The notes below the pieces were generated by a model. The model made no database searches. It saw only the letters and a program-made list of their open reading frames with translations, and was not told where the DNA came from. The position numbers were made by a program, and so were the translations under genes. From Mojavia pulchra JT2-VF2 (GTDB taxonomy: Bacteria > Cyanobacteriota > Cyanobacteriia > Cyanobacteriales > Nostocaceae), in assembly GCA_019359325.1 (NCBI GenBank), contig JAHHHN010000015.1:86097-150096 (forward strand): a stretch of DNA of 64,000 nt, written 5' to 3'. Below, piece after piece: positions 35,623 through 42,317 of this stretch (positions are counted from its first letter, which is position 1; each line of letters opens with the position of its first letter).

Positions 35623-36013
35623 TTTATTAAATAAAAATTTAAAGTTTAAGAGAATTTACATTTTTGACTTAATTGCCCTAAAAAATTATGTGCGATCGCA
35701 CATATGTAATCTTTGCTATGTCTCCAGCTTTGGTGCTATGCTGTGGTTTTCTCGGTGAAAAATTAAAAAATGGGCACAATATATATTCCAGTGCTATGTC
35801 CTAGATTGTCAATCCTGAAATTTCTCTTCAGTTCTCAATTTTGTAGGTTACTGAAGATATTAAAGTGACAATAACTAATATTTAGCACTAAGTGTTGACA
35901 AGAAAAAAATAATGTATTAATAAGGGTGCAGCAACATTAAAAAAGCGTTAGTGCATCCCCGCCAAAAGACTTGCTAACGCCCTTTATTAAACTCCTCACG
36001 GATTATCTAGATC
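35623..36013. other. Intergenic region with one hairpin
   Basis: About 390 bp between divergent genes. I see an inverted repeat GCGTTAG (35945-35951) / CTAACGC (35974-35980) just ahead of the 78-residue gene and no open frame worth calling. Confidence 0.45.
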
Positions 36014-36250
36014 ATGCCACAAAATACCGATTACATAGATTCCAGCACAGAAAATCAGGCGAAAGCTTACAGGAAACGTCTTAATACTTGGGCAATTACT
36101 CGTGTAGTTCCCAATACGGAACCTGTGATTGTTGCTCGATTCCGCAGTCGTTCTGATGCAGACGGATATTTACGACACTTACGCCAAGTAATTCCTAATA
36201 CTTCTTTTGAGATTATTGTTGATTATCAACGCGATGAAGCTGTAATGTAA
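36014..36250 (+). CDS. Small hypothetical protein (intact copy of a duplicated gene)
   Basis: A 78-residue soluble protein: a polar N-terminus, then RLNTWAITRVVPN, VARFRSRSDADGYLRHLRQV and a final IIVDYQRDEAVM. It looks like a small alpha/beta domain, possibly binding nucleic acid, but I cannot name it. A second copy with about 60 percent identity and an in-frame stop lies at 39888-40073. A G/C-rich hairpin follows, shared with the convergent toxin remnant. Confidence 0.65.
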   Translation: MPQNTDYIDSSTENQAKAYRKRLNTWAITRVVPNTEPVIVARFRSRSDADGYLRHLRQVIPNTSFEIIVDYQRDEAVM

Positions 36251-36295
36251 ATTTTTTAAAAGGCGATATTTAATGAACAATCGCCTATTAAGTTC

Positions 36296-36334
36296 TAGAC
36301 GGAGGAAGCCGAATCTTAGGCTTCTTCCCGTCTA
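36296..36334. terminator. Bidirectional hairpin terminator
   Basis: TAGACGG-AGGAAGCC and GGCTTCT-TCCCGTCTA form a long stem around an eight-base loop, between the convergent 78-residue gene and the RelE remnant. A second stem, AGGCGAT/ATCGCCT, lies just before it (about 36261-36286). Confidence 0.6.
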
Positions 36335-36352
36335 TAAAGATTTATTGTGAAA

Positions 36353-36677
36353 TTAAAGGTGCGATGTCTCTTGATTCGCCGCTTTACGTCTACGCAACCT
36401 ATGAAAATAGAGATAAATATCTTTACGGTGTAGCACCCGTTGAAACATAACTGTTTCACCGTCGAAGATAATGCCGATACGATAATCACCTATCCGAATT
36501 CGATATGCGTTTTCGTATCCCTTGAGCTTTTTTAAGTTGGTAATTTCTGCAAAACTTTGAATTTTTGGTATTTCTTCAAAAGTCAAAGCCCTAATAGATT
36601 CATAGTAAGGCGTACTTTTAAGAGCTTTGAAGAGCTTTGATATCTTTCAAAAAACTAGGTAGATATTGCGTGTTCAC
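36353..36677 (-). pseudogene. RelE-type toxin frameshifted by a 10-bp duplication
   Basis: The frame starts at GTG (36677), overlapping the antitoxin stop, and reads NTQYLPSFLKDIKAL. It then shifts at an exact tandem duplication of AGAGCTTTGA (36621-36630 and 36631-36640). Removing one copy restores KALKSTPYYESIRALTFEEI and joins the downstream frame (KKLKGYENAYRIRIGDYRIGI), a typical RelE/ParE toxin core. As it stands only the C-terminal 77 residues form a long frame. The toxin should be inactive unless expression bypasses the shift. Confidence 0.8.
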
Positions 36678-36877
36678 TCTTTCTCTAGTTCTGCTAGTGC
36701 TTCATCAAGGTTAAGCGGCATTTCATTTTGTACTTCCTTCATAGCAATAATTAGTCCTTCGTCCTCAATAGCCTCTAAGAGACGTTTATAATCATTGAAG
36801 TCTATGATCACTTTACGGATATTACCTTCTGTGTCAGTGATCAGTTCTTGAGCAAATGGATATCTATCAGCTTCCAT
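36674..36877 (-). CDS. Antitoxin of a RelE-type locus
   Basis: A 67-residue acidic protein (RKVIIDFNDYKRLLEAIED, LNLDEALAELEKE), with the size and helix pattern of Phd/RelB-type antitoxins. Its stop overlaps the GTG start of the RelE remnant (GTGA), the usual coupling in such loci. It would bind the toxin and repress its own promoter. It is intact although its toxin is frameshifted. Confidence 0.75.
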   Translation of the reverse strand: MEADRYPFAQELITDTEGNIRKVIIDFNDYKRLLEAIEDEGLIIAMKEVQNEMPLNLDEALAELEKE

Positions 36878-36967
36878 TGTATTTTTCTAAAATCTTACAT
36901 CTTCAGTTTAAGGCGATTGCGCGGAGCGCAGTGCCAAAGGCGATCGCACATCAGATAATTATCTTGT

Positions 36968-37207
36968 TTACTTTAATAAAAATTCAATTTCTTCATCACT
37001 AAAACCAAACTGCCGAAAAATCCGCAAAACATAACTAGGAGACATTTCTCCTGCACCCATATCTATAGGAACGACTCTACGTTGTCCATCAACTTCACGA
37101 GTATATAAGCAGTGATCGCCTTTGCCTTCTCGATAAAATGTACAGCCCCCTTTTTCTAAAAGCTTAATTAGCTCTTTTGGTTTCAGGGAAGGTATATTTT
37201 TAGGCAT
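36968..37207 (-). CDS. hicA: HicA family toxin
   Basis: A 79-residue mRNA interferase of the HicA family, with a double-stranded-RNA-binding-like fold. The catalytic histidine lies in GKGDHCLYTR (about 29-38), and the C-terminal helix (SPSYVLRIFRQFGFSDEEIEFLL) is complete. It cleaves mRNA and tmRNA when free. The start overlaps the end of hicB by 8 bp, giving antitoxin-first order. A decayed copy of its last 30 codons lies at 39148-39243. Confidence 0.88.
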   Translation of the reverse strand: MPKNIPSLKPKELIKLLEKGGCTFYREGKGDHCLYTREVDGQRRVVPIDMGAGEMSPSYVLRIFRQFGFSDEEIEFLLK

Positions 37208-37466
37208 AAACCTTTCTTAATTCATATATTTCGGAATCTTGCTGTTGTTCTTCTATTAGCAAAAATTCATGTAGTTCTTCTATAGAAATTGGAGATTTAT
37301 AGATATTAGTTTCAGTTTCATAAACTACTTCAAAAGACTCAATTGCTTCTTTTAACTTGCTAATGGCATCATCTTGAGTCTTTCCCTGTCCTACAATTCC
37401 GTTTTCTAAACACAAAGCAATCCAATAATCAGCGCTTTGCCTAAGTACTACAGTGTAAAATTCCAT
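37200..37466 (-). CDS. hicB: HicB family antitoxin
   Basis: An 88-residue protein with the HicB RNase-H-like partial fold: YTVVLRQSADYWIALCLENG and VGQGKTQDDAISKLKEAIES. It lacks an obvious added DNA-binding domain but has an acidic tail (EFLLIEEQQQDSEIYEL). It would neutralise HicA, encoded directly downstream with an overlap. The ATG at 37466 gives the standard length. Confidence 0.85.
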   Translation of the reverse strand: MEFYTVVLRQSADYWIALCLENGIVGQGKTQDDAISKLKEAIESFEVVYETETNIYKSPISIEELHEFLLIEEQQQDSEIYELRKVYA

Positions 37467-37571
37467 TTGCCTTTACAATACTTATTTTTATTTACTATTC
37501 TAAACGATCGCAAAATCAGTGTATTGTCTCACCTCTGGAGGCTGAAAAGCCAGCACAATATCGCTTCAAAT

Positions 37572-38027
37572 TTAATTAATATTTTGCCATTCACGAGCAT
37601 CTACAAATAATGATAAATGTTTAACATTAGTAGTAGCAATAGTAACTTGATGCCCTTTTAATTCTTCAATTTTCGCTTGTGCTGCTAAAATAACATCACC
37701 ATCAAGAGATTTAGGATCAGCAGTAGGATTTCCTGTATTTCTAACTTCAGCCCAAAAATTTGCAGCTAGAAGCATTACAGAAGTAGTAATAGGTAAATAA
37801 GTAATTGCTTGTTTAAGTTGCTCTAACCGTTTAATACCTGATATTTTGCCTGCTCTCAGTAGTTCTCGCCTTACTTCATAATCAGCAATTTCAGGTAAAA
37901 CTATTTGATACCCTTTTAATGGTAGTTCATCTAACCATTCTTTACATTCCTGACAAATAGGATTAGTATTTTTAGGATTTGTTACCATTCCTAAGATATT
38001 CGTATCTAAGAAAACCAGTTTACTCAT
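37572..38027 (-). CDS. PIN-domain ribonuclease toxin
   Basis: A 151-residue PIN-domain protein (VapC-like). Acidic active-site residues are visible in VFLDTNILG (first Asp), EIADYEVRREL (Glu) and SLDGDVILAAQA (Asp pair), so the magnesium site looks complete. Such proteins cleave RNA as toxins. The ATG at 38027 is used rather than an upstream TTG. It follows the 111-residue gene by 17 bp, which is the expected place for its antitoxin. Confidence 0.85.
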   Translation of the reverse strand: MSKLVFLDTNILGMVTNPKNTNPICQECKEWLDELPLKGYQIVLPEIADYEVRRELLRAGKISGIKRLEQLKQAITYLPITTSVMLLAANFWAEVRNTGNPTADPKSLDGDVILAAQAKIEELKGHQVTIATTNVKHLSLFVDAREWQNIN

Positions 38028-38044
38028 AAACGCTAATGCCAATT

Positions 38045-38380
38045 TTACAAGGCATTGTCATCAATTGCTTGATTTAAATATTCCCAAGTTTCTGTTTGTT
38101 CATGTCCATCTCCTTCTTCTAACCATTGTTTTGTTAATTTTTTAAGTGCTTGATGTTGGTGATGTAAAATTTTTTGTTCGTGTTTATCTAACTCTTCTGG
38201 AGAATTGGTTAACAATTCCGGTTTAATAGTTACACTTTTACGAAAAACTCTGATAATTTCCAGCAAGTTCGACCAATATTCTTGAGGTGTTTCTTGGATT
38301 TCACTTAACAGTTCTATCAAAAAACTTTCTTCACGACTCTTACTGACTTCAGATTTATTAATTAAATTGGATTGAGACAT
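38045..38380 (-). CDS. Putative antitoxin partner of the PIN toxin
   Basis: A 111-residue, highly charged and mostly helical protein (REESFLIELLSEIQETPQEYW, LDKHEQKILHHQHQALKKL) without membrane segments. It lies immediately upstream of the PIN gene on the same strand. Size, charge and position suggest an antitoxin, although I do not recognise a standard DNA-binding fold. Confidence 0.6.
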   Translation of the reverse strand: MSQSNLINKSEVSKSREESFLIELLSEIQETPQEYWSNLLEIIRVFRKSVTIKPELLTNSPEELDKHEQKILHHQHQALKKLTKQWLEEGDGHEQTETWEYLNQAIDDNAL

Positions 38381-38528
38381 TAGAAATTTTTCCTCATTAT
38401 CATTAATGAAGGTGAACTAAAATAGCCGCACCCTAATTAAACTATATCAACAAGGTAGGAGAATTAAGGGAGGCGATCGCACTTGGGAATTAAGGAGTGC
38501 GATCGCAATACAATTGCAAAAACAATGG

Positions 38529-38741
38529 TCAGCTTGTTGGAACGCTGCGAGTTAAAATTTTCATCACTTTGCCTGGTTCAGAAGCCGCTAAAAGTGGACT
38601 CCACTCGCTAATCTCAGCAAAACCCAGTTTATAGAGAGTGTGAATAGTATTAGTAACAGTCTGCCGCGAACCAATGATGAGGAAACTAACGAGTTCTCGA
38701 TCTGGATCTGGTTGCATGGAAGGTAGAGAGCTTTTGTTCAT
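38529..38741 (-). CDS. Small hypothetical protein divergent from XRE regulator
   Basis: A 70-residue protein: a polar start, then DRELVSFLIIGSRQTVTNTI and HTLYKLGFAEISEWSPL. The ATG at 38741 is chosen; the longer frame runs back into operator-like palindromes. It shares a promoter region with the XRE regulator gene. A degraded copy of its last 20 codons lies at 40137-40203. The function is unknown; the pattern fits a small partner or target of the regulator. Confidence 0.6.
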   Translation of the reverse strand: MNKSSLPSMQPDPDRELVSFLIIGSRQTVTNTIHTLYKLGFAEISEWSPLLAASEPGKVMKILTRSVPTS

Positions 38742-38760
38742 TAGAGTTAACCTAAAAATT

Positions 38761-38814
38761 ATGTTCGGAATCACGAACATAATCACTTTAGCATTTTGTT
38801 CGTAATTACAAACA
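38761..38814. promoter_or_regulatory. Paired TGTTCG-N6-CGAACA operator palindromes
   Basis: The first palindrome, TGTTCG-N6-CGAACA, spans 38762-38779 perfectly (ATGTTCG...CGAACAT from 38761). The second, TGTTCG-N6-CAAACA, spans 38797-38814 with one mismatch. They lie between the divergent 70-residue gene and the XRE gene, centres 35 bp apart. Binding by the XRE protein is the natural inference. Confidence 0.7.
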
Positions 38815-38850
38815 TTTACTTAGTTATAAGCCTCTGACAAAATCGGAGGC

Positions 38851-39096
38851 ATGGGAAAAGCAGGAAAAGCTCTCAAACGGGTACTAGAAATTTATGGCAT
38901 TACTCAAAATCGATTGGCTGTAGTGATGGGAGTCAATCGTTCTAGTGTTTTTGGCTGGGTAAATGAAATTGCAGATCCACCAGGTGATACGGTGGTGAAA
39001 ATTCGCAAGGCACTTCAAGAAATTGAGCCTGCTGCGGCTGAGGAGTTTGTCAGGCTGTTCTGGGATGATTTAGAAAAGGATGAGGAGCAGTCCTAG
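38851..39096 (+). CDS. XRE-family helix-turn-helix regulator
   Basis: An 81-residue DNA-binding protein. The helix-turn-helix is ITQNRLAVVMGVNRSSVFGW (about 17-36), followed by two more helices (DTVVKIRKALQEI, AAAEEFVRLFWDDLEKD). It is close to phage-repressor-type and toxin-antitoxin regulators. It likely binds the two palindromes just upstream and controls itself and the divergent small gene. GGAGG is very close to the ATG, so initiation efficiency is uncertain. Confidence 0.85.
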   Translation: MGKAGKALKRVLEIYGITQNRLAVVMGVNRSSVFGWVNEIADPPGDTVVKIRKALQEIEPAAAEEFVRLFWDDLEKDEEQS

Positions 39097-39147
39097 TTGC
39101 GAACTAGTTAAGCTACTGAAAAAACAAGACGCGATCGCGGATATTGT

Positions 39148-39243
39148 TTATTTTAACAAATATTCAATTTCTTCATCACTAAAACCAAACTACCGAAAAA
39201 TCCGCAAAACATAAGCAGGAGACATCTCTCCTGGCCCATATCT
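39148..39243 (-). pseudogene. hicA 3' fragment with internal stop
   Basis: The minus strand reads GEMSPAYVLRIFR, then TAG, then FGFSDEEIEYLLK and a stop. This copies the last 30 codons of the intact hicA at 36968, with the glutamine codon of RQFGF changed to a stop (39189-39191). Everything upstream of GEM is missing. Confidence 0.8.
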
Positions 39244-39260
39244 AGACTCTCCCTCCATCC

Positions 39261-39458
39261 TCAAGAGATTAACATCTTTTTTACCTCATCTAAAGGTACA
39301 GAAGGACTGTCTTTTTCTTCTTGTTTGGCTTCTCGTAAATCTCTCAAATCTTCTAAATCTTCTAACAGTTCTTGAATTTGCAAAAATTCTTCGTAGGGCA
39401 GAACAGCAAATTCCTTTTGCCCATTTTTTGAGATAAATTCAGGATGTAATTTAATCAT
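39261..39458 (-). CDS. Antitoxin of a second RelE-type locus
   Basis: A 65-residue acidic protein (MIKLHPEFISKNGQKEFAVL, then a Glu/Leu-rich helix and SVPLDEVKKMLIS). It matches small Phd/RelB-like antitoxins. It lies 15 bp downstream of the RelE-type frame at 39474-39722, so the order is toxin first. It is intact. Confidence 0.72.
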   Translation of the reverse strand: MIKLHPEFISKNGQKEFAVLPYEEFLQIQELLEDLEDLRDLREAKQEEKDSPSVPLDEVKKMLIS

Positions 39459-39473
39459 TTTGAGCCTATCCTT

Positions 39474-39722
39474 TTACTCATAAGCTTTACTGCGATGTTT
39501 CACCCTATAAATCATTATAGTTTGTTCTTCAATTTCAAACAAAACTCGATAATCACCAATTCGTAATCGGTATTCTGGAGTAAAGTTAGTTAAATGTTTA
39601 ACATCGCCTTGCAAATTATCTTGCATCGCTTCAATTTTAGGAATGAGCCGTTCTCTAATATCGCCAGAAAGTTGCGCTAAATCTTTAAGAGCTTTTGGCT
39701 TAAATTCTATTTGATACTGCAG
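39474..39722 (-). CDS. RelE-type toxin frame with CTG in place of ATG
   Basis: The frame reads QYQIEFKPKALKDLAQLS, IRERLIPKIEAMQDNL, then YRLRIGDYRVLFEIEEQ and IYRVKHRSKAYE: a complete RelE/ParE toxin of about 82 residues with the RLRIGDYRV core and C-terminal basic end. Relatives start (M)xYQIEFKPKALKDL. Here the codon at that place is CTG, and no ATG, GTG or TTG lies between the upstream in-frame TAA and codon 30. The gene is either silenced by loss of its start or translated weakly from CTG. Confidence 0.65.
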   Translation of the reverse strand: MQYQIEFKPKALKDLAQLSGDIRERLIPKIEAMQDNLQGDVKHLTNFTPEYRLRIGDYRVLFEIEEQTIMIYRVKHRSKAYE

Positions 39723-39887
39723 ATAATTTTCCCTTTTGATTTAAATTAATTTAAACATACGCGTTTAATAGTAGTTCATCTAACCATTCTTGATACTAGC
39801 AAAATTAAGAGAGGCGATCGCGCTTAGGGAATGAAGGGTGCGATCGCGTGATCATAAAAAGAACGAATACAAAATTTTCTCGCGATC

Positions 39888-40073
39888 GCTTACAAATAAC
39901 GCTTGAATCCTTGGGCTATTACCCGTCTACTTCCCGATATGCAACAGGTAACGGTTGCTAGATTTCGCAGTCGGTCTGATGCTGAGGGTCATTTGCAACG
40001 GTTGCGTCAACTCATACCGGACGCTCGCTTTGTTGTAGTGTTTGATTGCCAGCGTCATGAAGCGGTGATTTAA
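39888..40073 (+). pseudogene. Second copy of the 78-residue gene with in-frame stop
   Basis: The frame reads AYK, TAA (39897-39899), then RLNPWAITRLLPD, VARFRSRSDAEGHLQRLRQL and VFDCQRHEAVI. It copies the intact gene at 36014 almost residue for residue from its AYRKRLN motif onward. The stop falls at the Lys codon of that motif. The true N-terminus is missing. A TTG after the stop could allow a 56-residue product, so total loss is not certain. Confidence 0.75.
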
Positions 40074-40136
40074 AGGAATAGCGATCACATTTTTTGGGGT
40101 GAGGGTGCGATCGCTAAATAATTATCAATACAATAA

Positions 40137-40203
40137 TCAGCTTTTTGAAATGCCGCAGGTTGAAATTTTTATTACTTTGCCTGCTTCAGAAGCCGCTAAA
40201 ATA
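40137..40203 (-). pseudogene. 3' fragment of the 70-residue gene
   Basis: The minus strand reads LAASEAGKVIKIS, matching PLLAASEPGKVMKILTRS at the C-terminus of the protein encoded at 38529. The frame then diverges. It is the third decayed copy in the 39.1-40.2 kb stretch. Confidence 0.6.
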
Positions 40204-40254
40204 TGAAGATAATCATCTGAGTCATGGATAGCCAGAAACCTATTTCTACTCCTT

Positions 40255-42039
40255 TTAGATTTGAGGCTTATTCGTATATTCATATAAAACTTCACTTACT
40301 TTTTCATTCATCACCTTTTGAAACCTTATCATTGCATTTACTGCCCATTTTTGGAGATTAGCAAGTTTTTCCTCAGAATCATTAATAGAACCATGATGGT
40401 ATAATGCAATACGTGACTCACGACGATATTCATGTGATTCCCAACTTAAATTTTCTCCTAACTCAGCTTCTATTTCGTTTTTACGTTTATGAAGGCTATC
40501 AAATATACGTTTATTTTCTTGTTGATCATTTTTAGCAATGTACAGTTCTACTCTCAATTGATTAGATCTAGTAAATGCAAATGCTAAAGTTGCCGAGTAT
40601 GCTCCACCTTCGGGTATCCCAGCAATAGAAACAAAATGCCGCCCATCTTGAGACTGAGGTGGTTTTAATGAAAATTTAGCAGACTCTTCTAGTTTCGCTA
40701 TCAGAGCGCTAAAAAAGTCAATATAAGCTTTCTGCTGTTTTTTTATTCTAGAAAAAGTTACTTCTTCGGCACTTATATCTACGGTAGATACGCACCATCC
40801 TATATTTAGCCATTGTTGGGATTGAGGATGGTTAACTGAATCATTTGCCCACCATGAACGATGTCTACGTGCAACAGTAGGTAACTCACTTTTTATAGTA
40901 TTTTCTATATCTTTAAATTTGAGCATTAATTTATCTCTAGTAACAGGCTGATTCTGTAAATATAATGCCAAGAGGGCTAATGGACTTTCTTCAGGAGTTA
41001 TTTCTTCGGGAGTTATTTCTTCTGCCTCAAGAATAATATCTTCTGTACTGGATACTAATACAGTTGATTTATCATTTGGTAATTGTTCAGAATGGATTAA
41101 CGTATCTTCTATAAATTCACTAAATTTAACTTGCTCAGATTTTACAATAACCGATTGACACCGTTCTAATAAATCTGAACAATACCTCAGTTGATCGCGC
41201 TGTGTTGCAGATATCTCATCTCGAAAATGTGCCAAGCGATTACGAGTTTTTCTTACATTATCCAGTAAGCCAGACATAGCTTTTTTATCACCCAATATAG
41301 TTCCATAGTGAGACCAAGATTTATTATTTAAAAAAAGCTGACTGTATTCAAAAAGGGTTAATTCATCAAAAGATTTGATTCCTGATTGTTTATTTTCAAA
41401 AGATTTTGAAAAAGCTTCTTCTAAAAATTGTTGGTTTAATTCAGACTGATTATTATTAGATATTTTAAGATAGGAATTCACTCCATTTCGGAAACGTCCT
41501 ATATTTTCCTGTCTAGATCCTAAACATTCTTTGATTACTTCTTTTAACTCTTGTGTATCATCTTCCCCAGGAGCTTGGTTAAAAGCAGCACGTACATAAT
41601 CTTTGATCATACTTTCAATATCTTCTACAAGCATTGTATCTTCAGCACGACGACGGAAATAATCTGTAGTATCATAACTAGTAACAATGCCTGTAACTTT
41701 ACCTTCAACATCTACTATAATTACTGCATAAGTATCTTTTAAAGTATCGAGTAACGCAAATAATTCTTCATTAGCTGTGAATAAGTGTTTTTTAGACATT
41801 TTACTCATAGCATGAGGATTAACTGTTAAGTCACTTAGAGTAACATTAAGATTTTTCAAAGCTCGGAGAATAGAGTCACTTGTAACTATTCCTAAAAGTT
41901 TATCTTGATTATCAACTACCGGAATTTGACTAAAGTCATACTCGATCATCAGATCTACAGCTTTCTGTACAGAATCATTACTATACACAGTGACAGGTTT
42001 TTGTTTATCTTTAATTAAATCTTGAACAGTAAATGGCAT
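40255..42039 (-). CDS. CBS pair + HEPN-like + DUF7662-like + DUF4268-like protein
   Basis: A 594-residue protein. Residues 1-130 are two CBS motifs (SQIPVVDNQDKLLGIVTSDS; AVIIVDVEGKVTGIVTSYD), a module that usually senses adenine nucleotides. A helical region (140-300) carries NVRKTRNRLAHFRDEIS, whose RNRLAH (266-271) is an Rx4H motif of HEPN ribonucleases. After an acidic linker, 352-430 resembles DUF7662 (ELPTVARRHRSWWAND...WLNIGWCVSTVD), and 435-590 resembles DUF4268, found with restriction-type genes. The ATG at 42039 has AGGTG 6 bases upstream. I infer a nucleotide-gated nuclease-like effector; activity is unproven. Confidence 0.72.
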   Translation of the reverse strand: MPFTVQDLIKDKQKPVTVYSNDSVQKAVDLMIEYDFSQIPVVDNQDKLLGIVTSDSILRALKNLNVTLSDLTVNPHAMSKMSKKHLFTANEELFALLDTLKDTYAVIIVDVEGKVTGIVTSYDTTDYFRRRAEDTMLVEDIESMIKDYVRAAFNQAPGEDDTQELKEVIKECLGSRQENIGRFRNGVNSYLKISNNNQSELNQQFLEEAFSKSFENKQSGIKSFDELTLFEYSQLFLNNKSWSHYGTILGDKKAMSGLLDNVRKTRNRLAHFRDEISATQRDQLRYCSDLLERCQSVIVKSEQVKFSEFIEDTLIHSEQLPNDKSTVLVSSTEDIILEAEEITPEEITPEESPLALLALYLQNQPVTRDKLMLKFKDIENTIKSELPTVARRHRSWWANDSVNHPQSQQWLNIGWCVSTVDISAEEVTFSRIKKQQKAYIDFFSALIAKLEESAKFSLKPPQSQDGRHFVSIAGIPEGGAYSATLAFAFTRSNQLRVELYIAKNDQQENKRIFDSLHKRKNEIEAELGENLSWESHEYRRESRIALYHHGSINDSEEKLANLQKWAVNAMIRFQKVMNEKVSEVLYEYTNKPQI

Positions 42040-42317
42040 AATAGTCACCTGATACTACCATACTACTGTAGCTATCCTTACAAAGGATGTCAAATTAATA
42101 CTTAAACAAATTACGTATAAGAGAAAATATTAATATAGATAGATTGTGTTGCTATATTAATAGCTAAGATTATTTACTTCTTTTCTAGAATTAAATATAT
42201 TGACAAATTTTATACATTAAAAACAAAAACTTGAAAAGGTGGGCAAGGCTAACCCTACGTTACTTGAAAATTTAAACAAATAAAACTTCAGGTGGGCATT
42301 GCCCACCCTACTATTAC
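42040..42317. other. Gap between the CBS-HEPN-like gene and acnB, with hairpin
   Basis: AT-rich sequence without an open frame. The right end carries GGTGGGC-ATT-GCCCACC (42291-42307), a perfect 7-bp stem in the right place to end acnB transcription on the minus strand, followed there by TTTTATTT. Confidence 0.5.
42291..42308 (-). terminator. Likely acnB terminator
   Basis: GGTGGGC and GCCCACC pair with a three-base loop, 10 bp after the acnB stop. On the minus strand TGAAGTTTTATTTG follows. A related GGTGGGCAAGGC sequence at 42239 suggests the hairpin belongs to a repeat family. Confidence 0.55.

Noticed and set aside
34603..36250. Peptide-modification (RiPP) cluster from ATP-grasp plus the small protein
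   Set aside because: The small gene is divergent, has a paralogue near toxin genes, and shows no leader/core pattern; there is no transporter or protease beside it.
42040..42317. Small RNA between the CBS-HEPN-like gene and acnB
   Set aside because: The only structure is the terminator hairpin; there is no promoter motif I can support.
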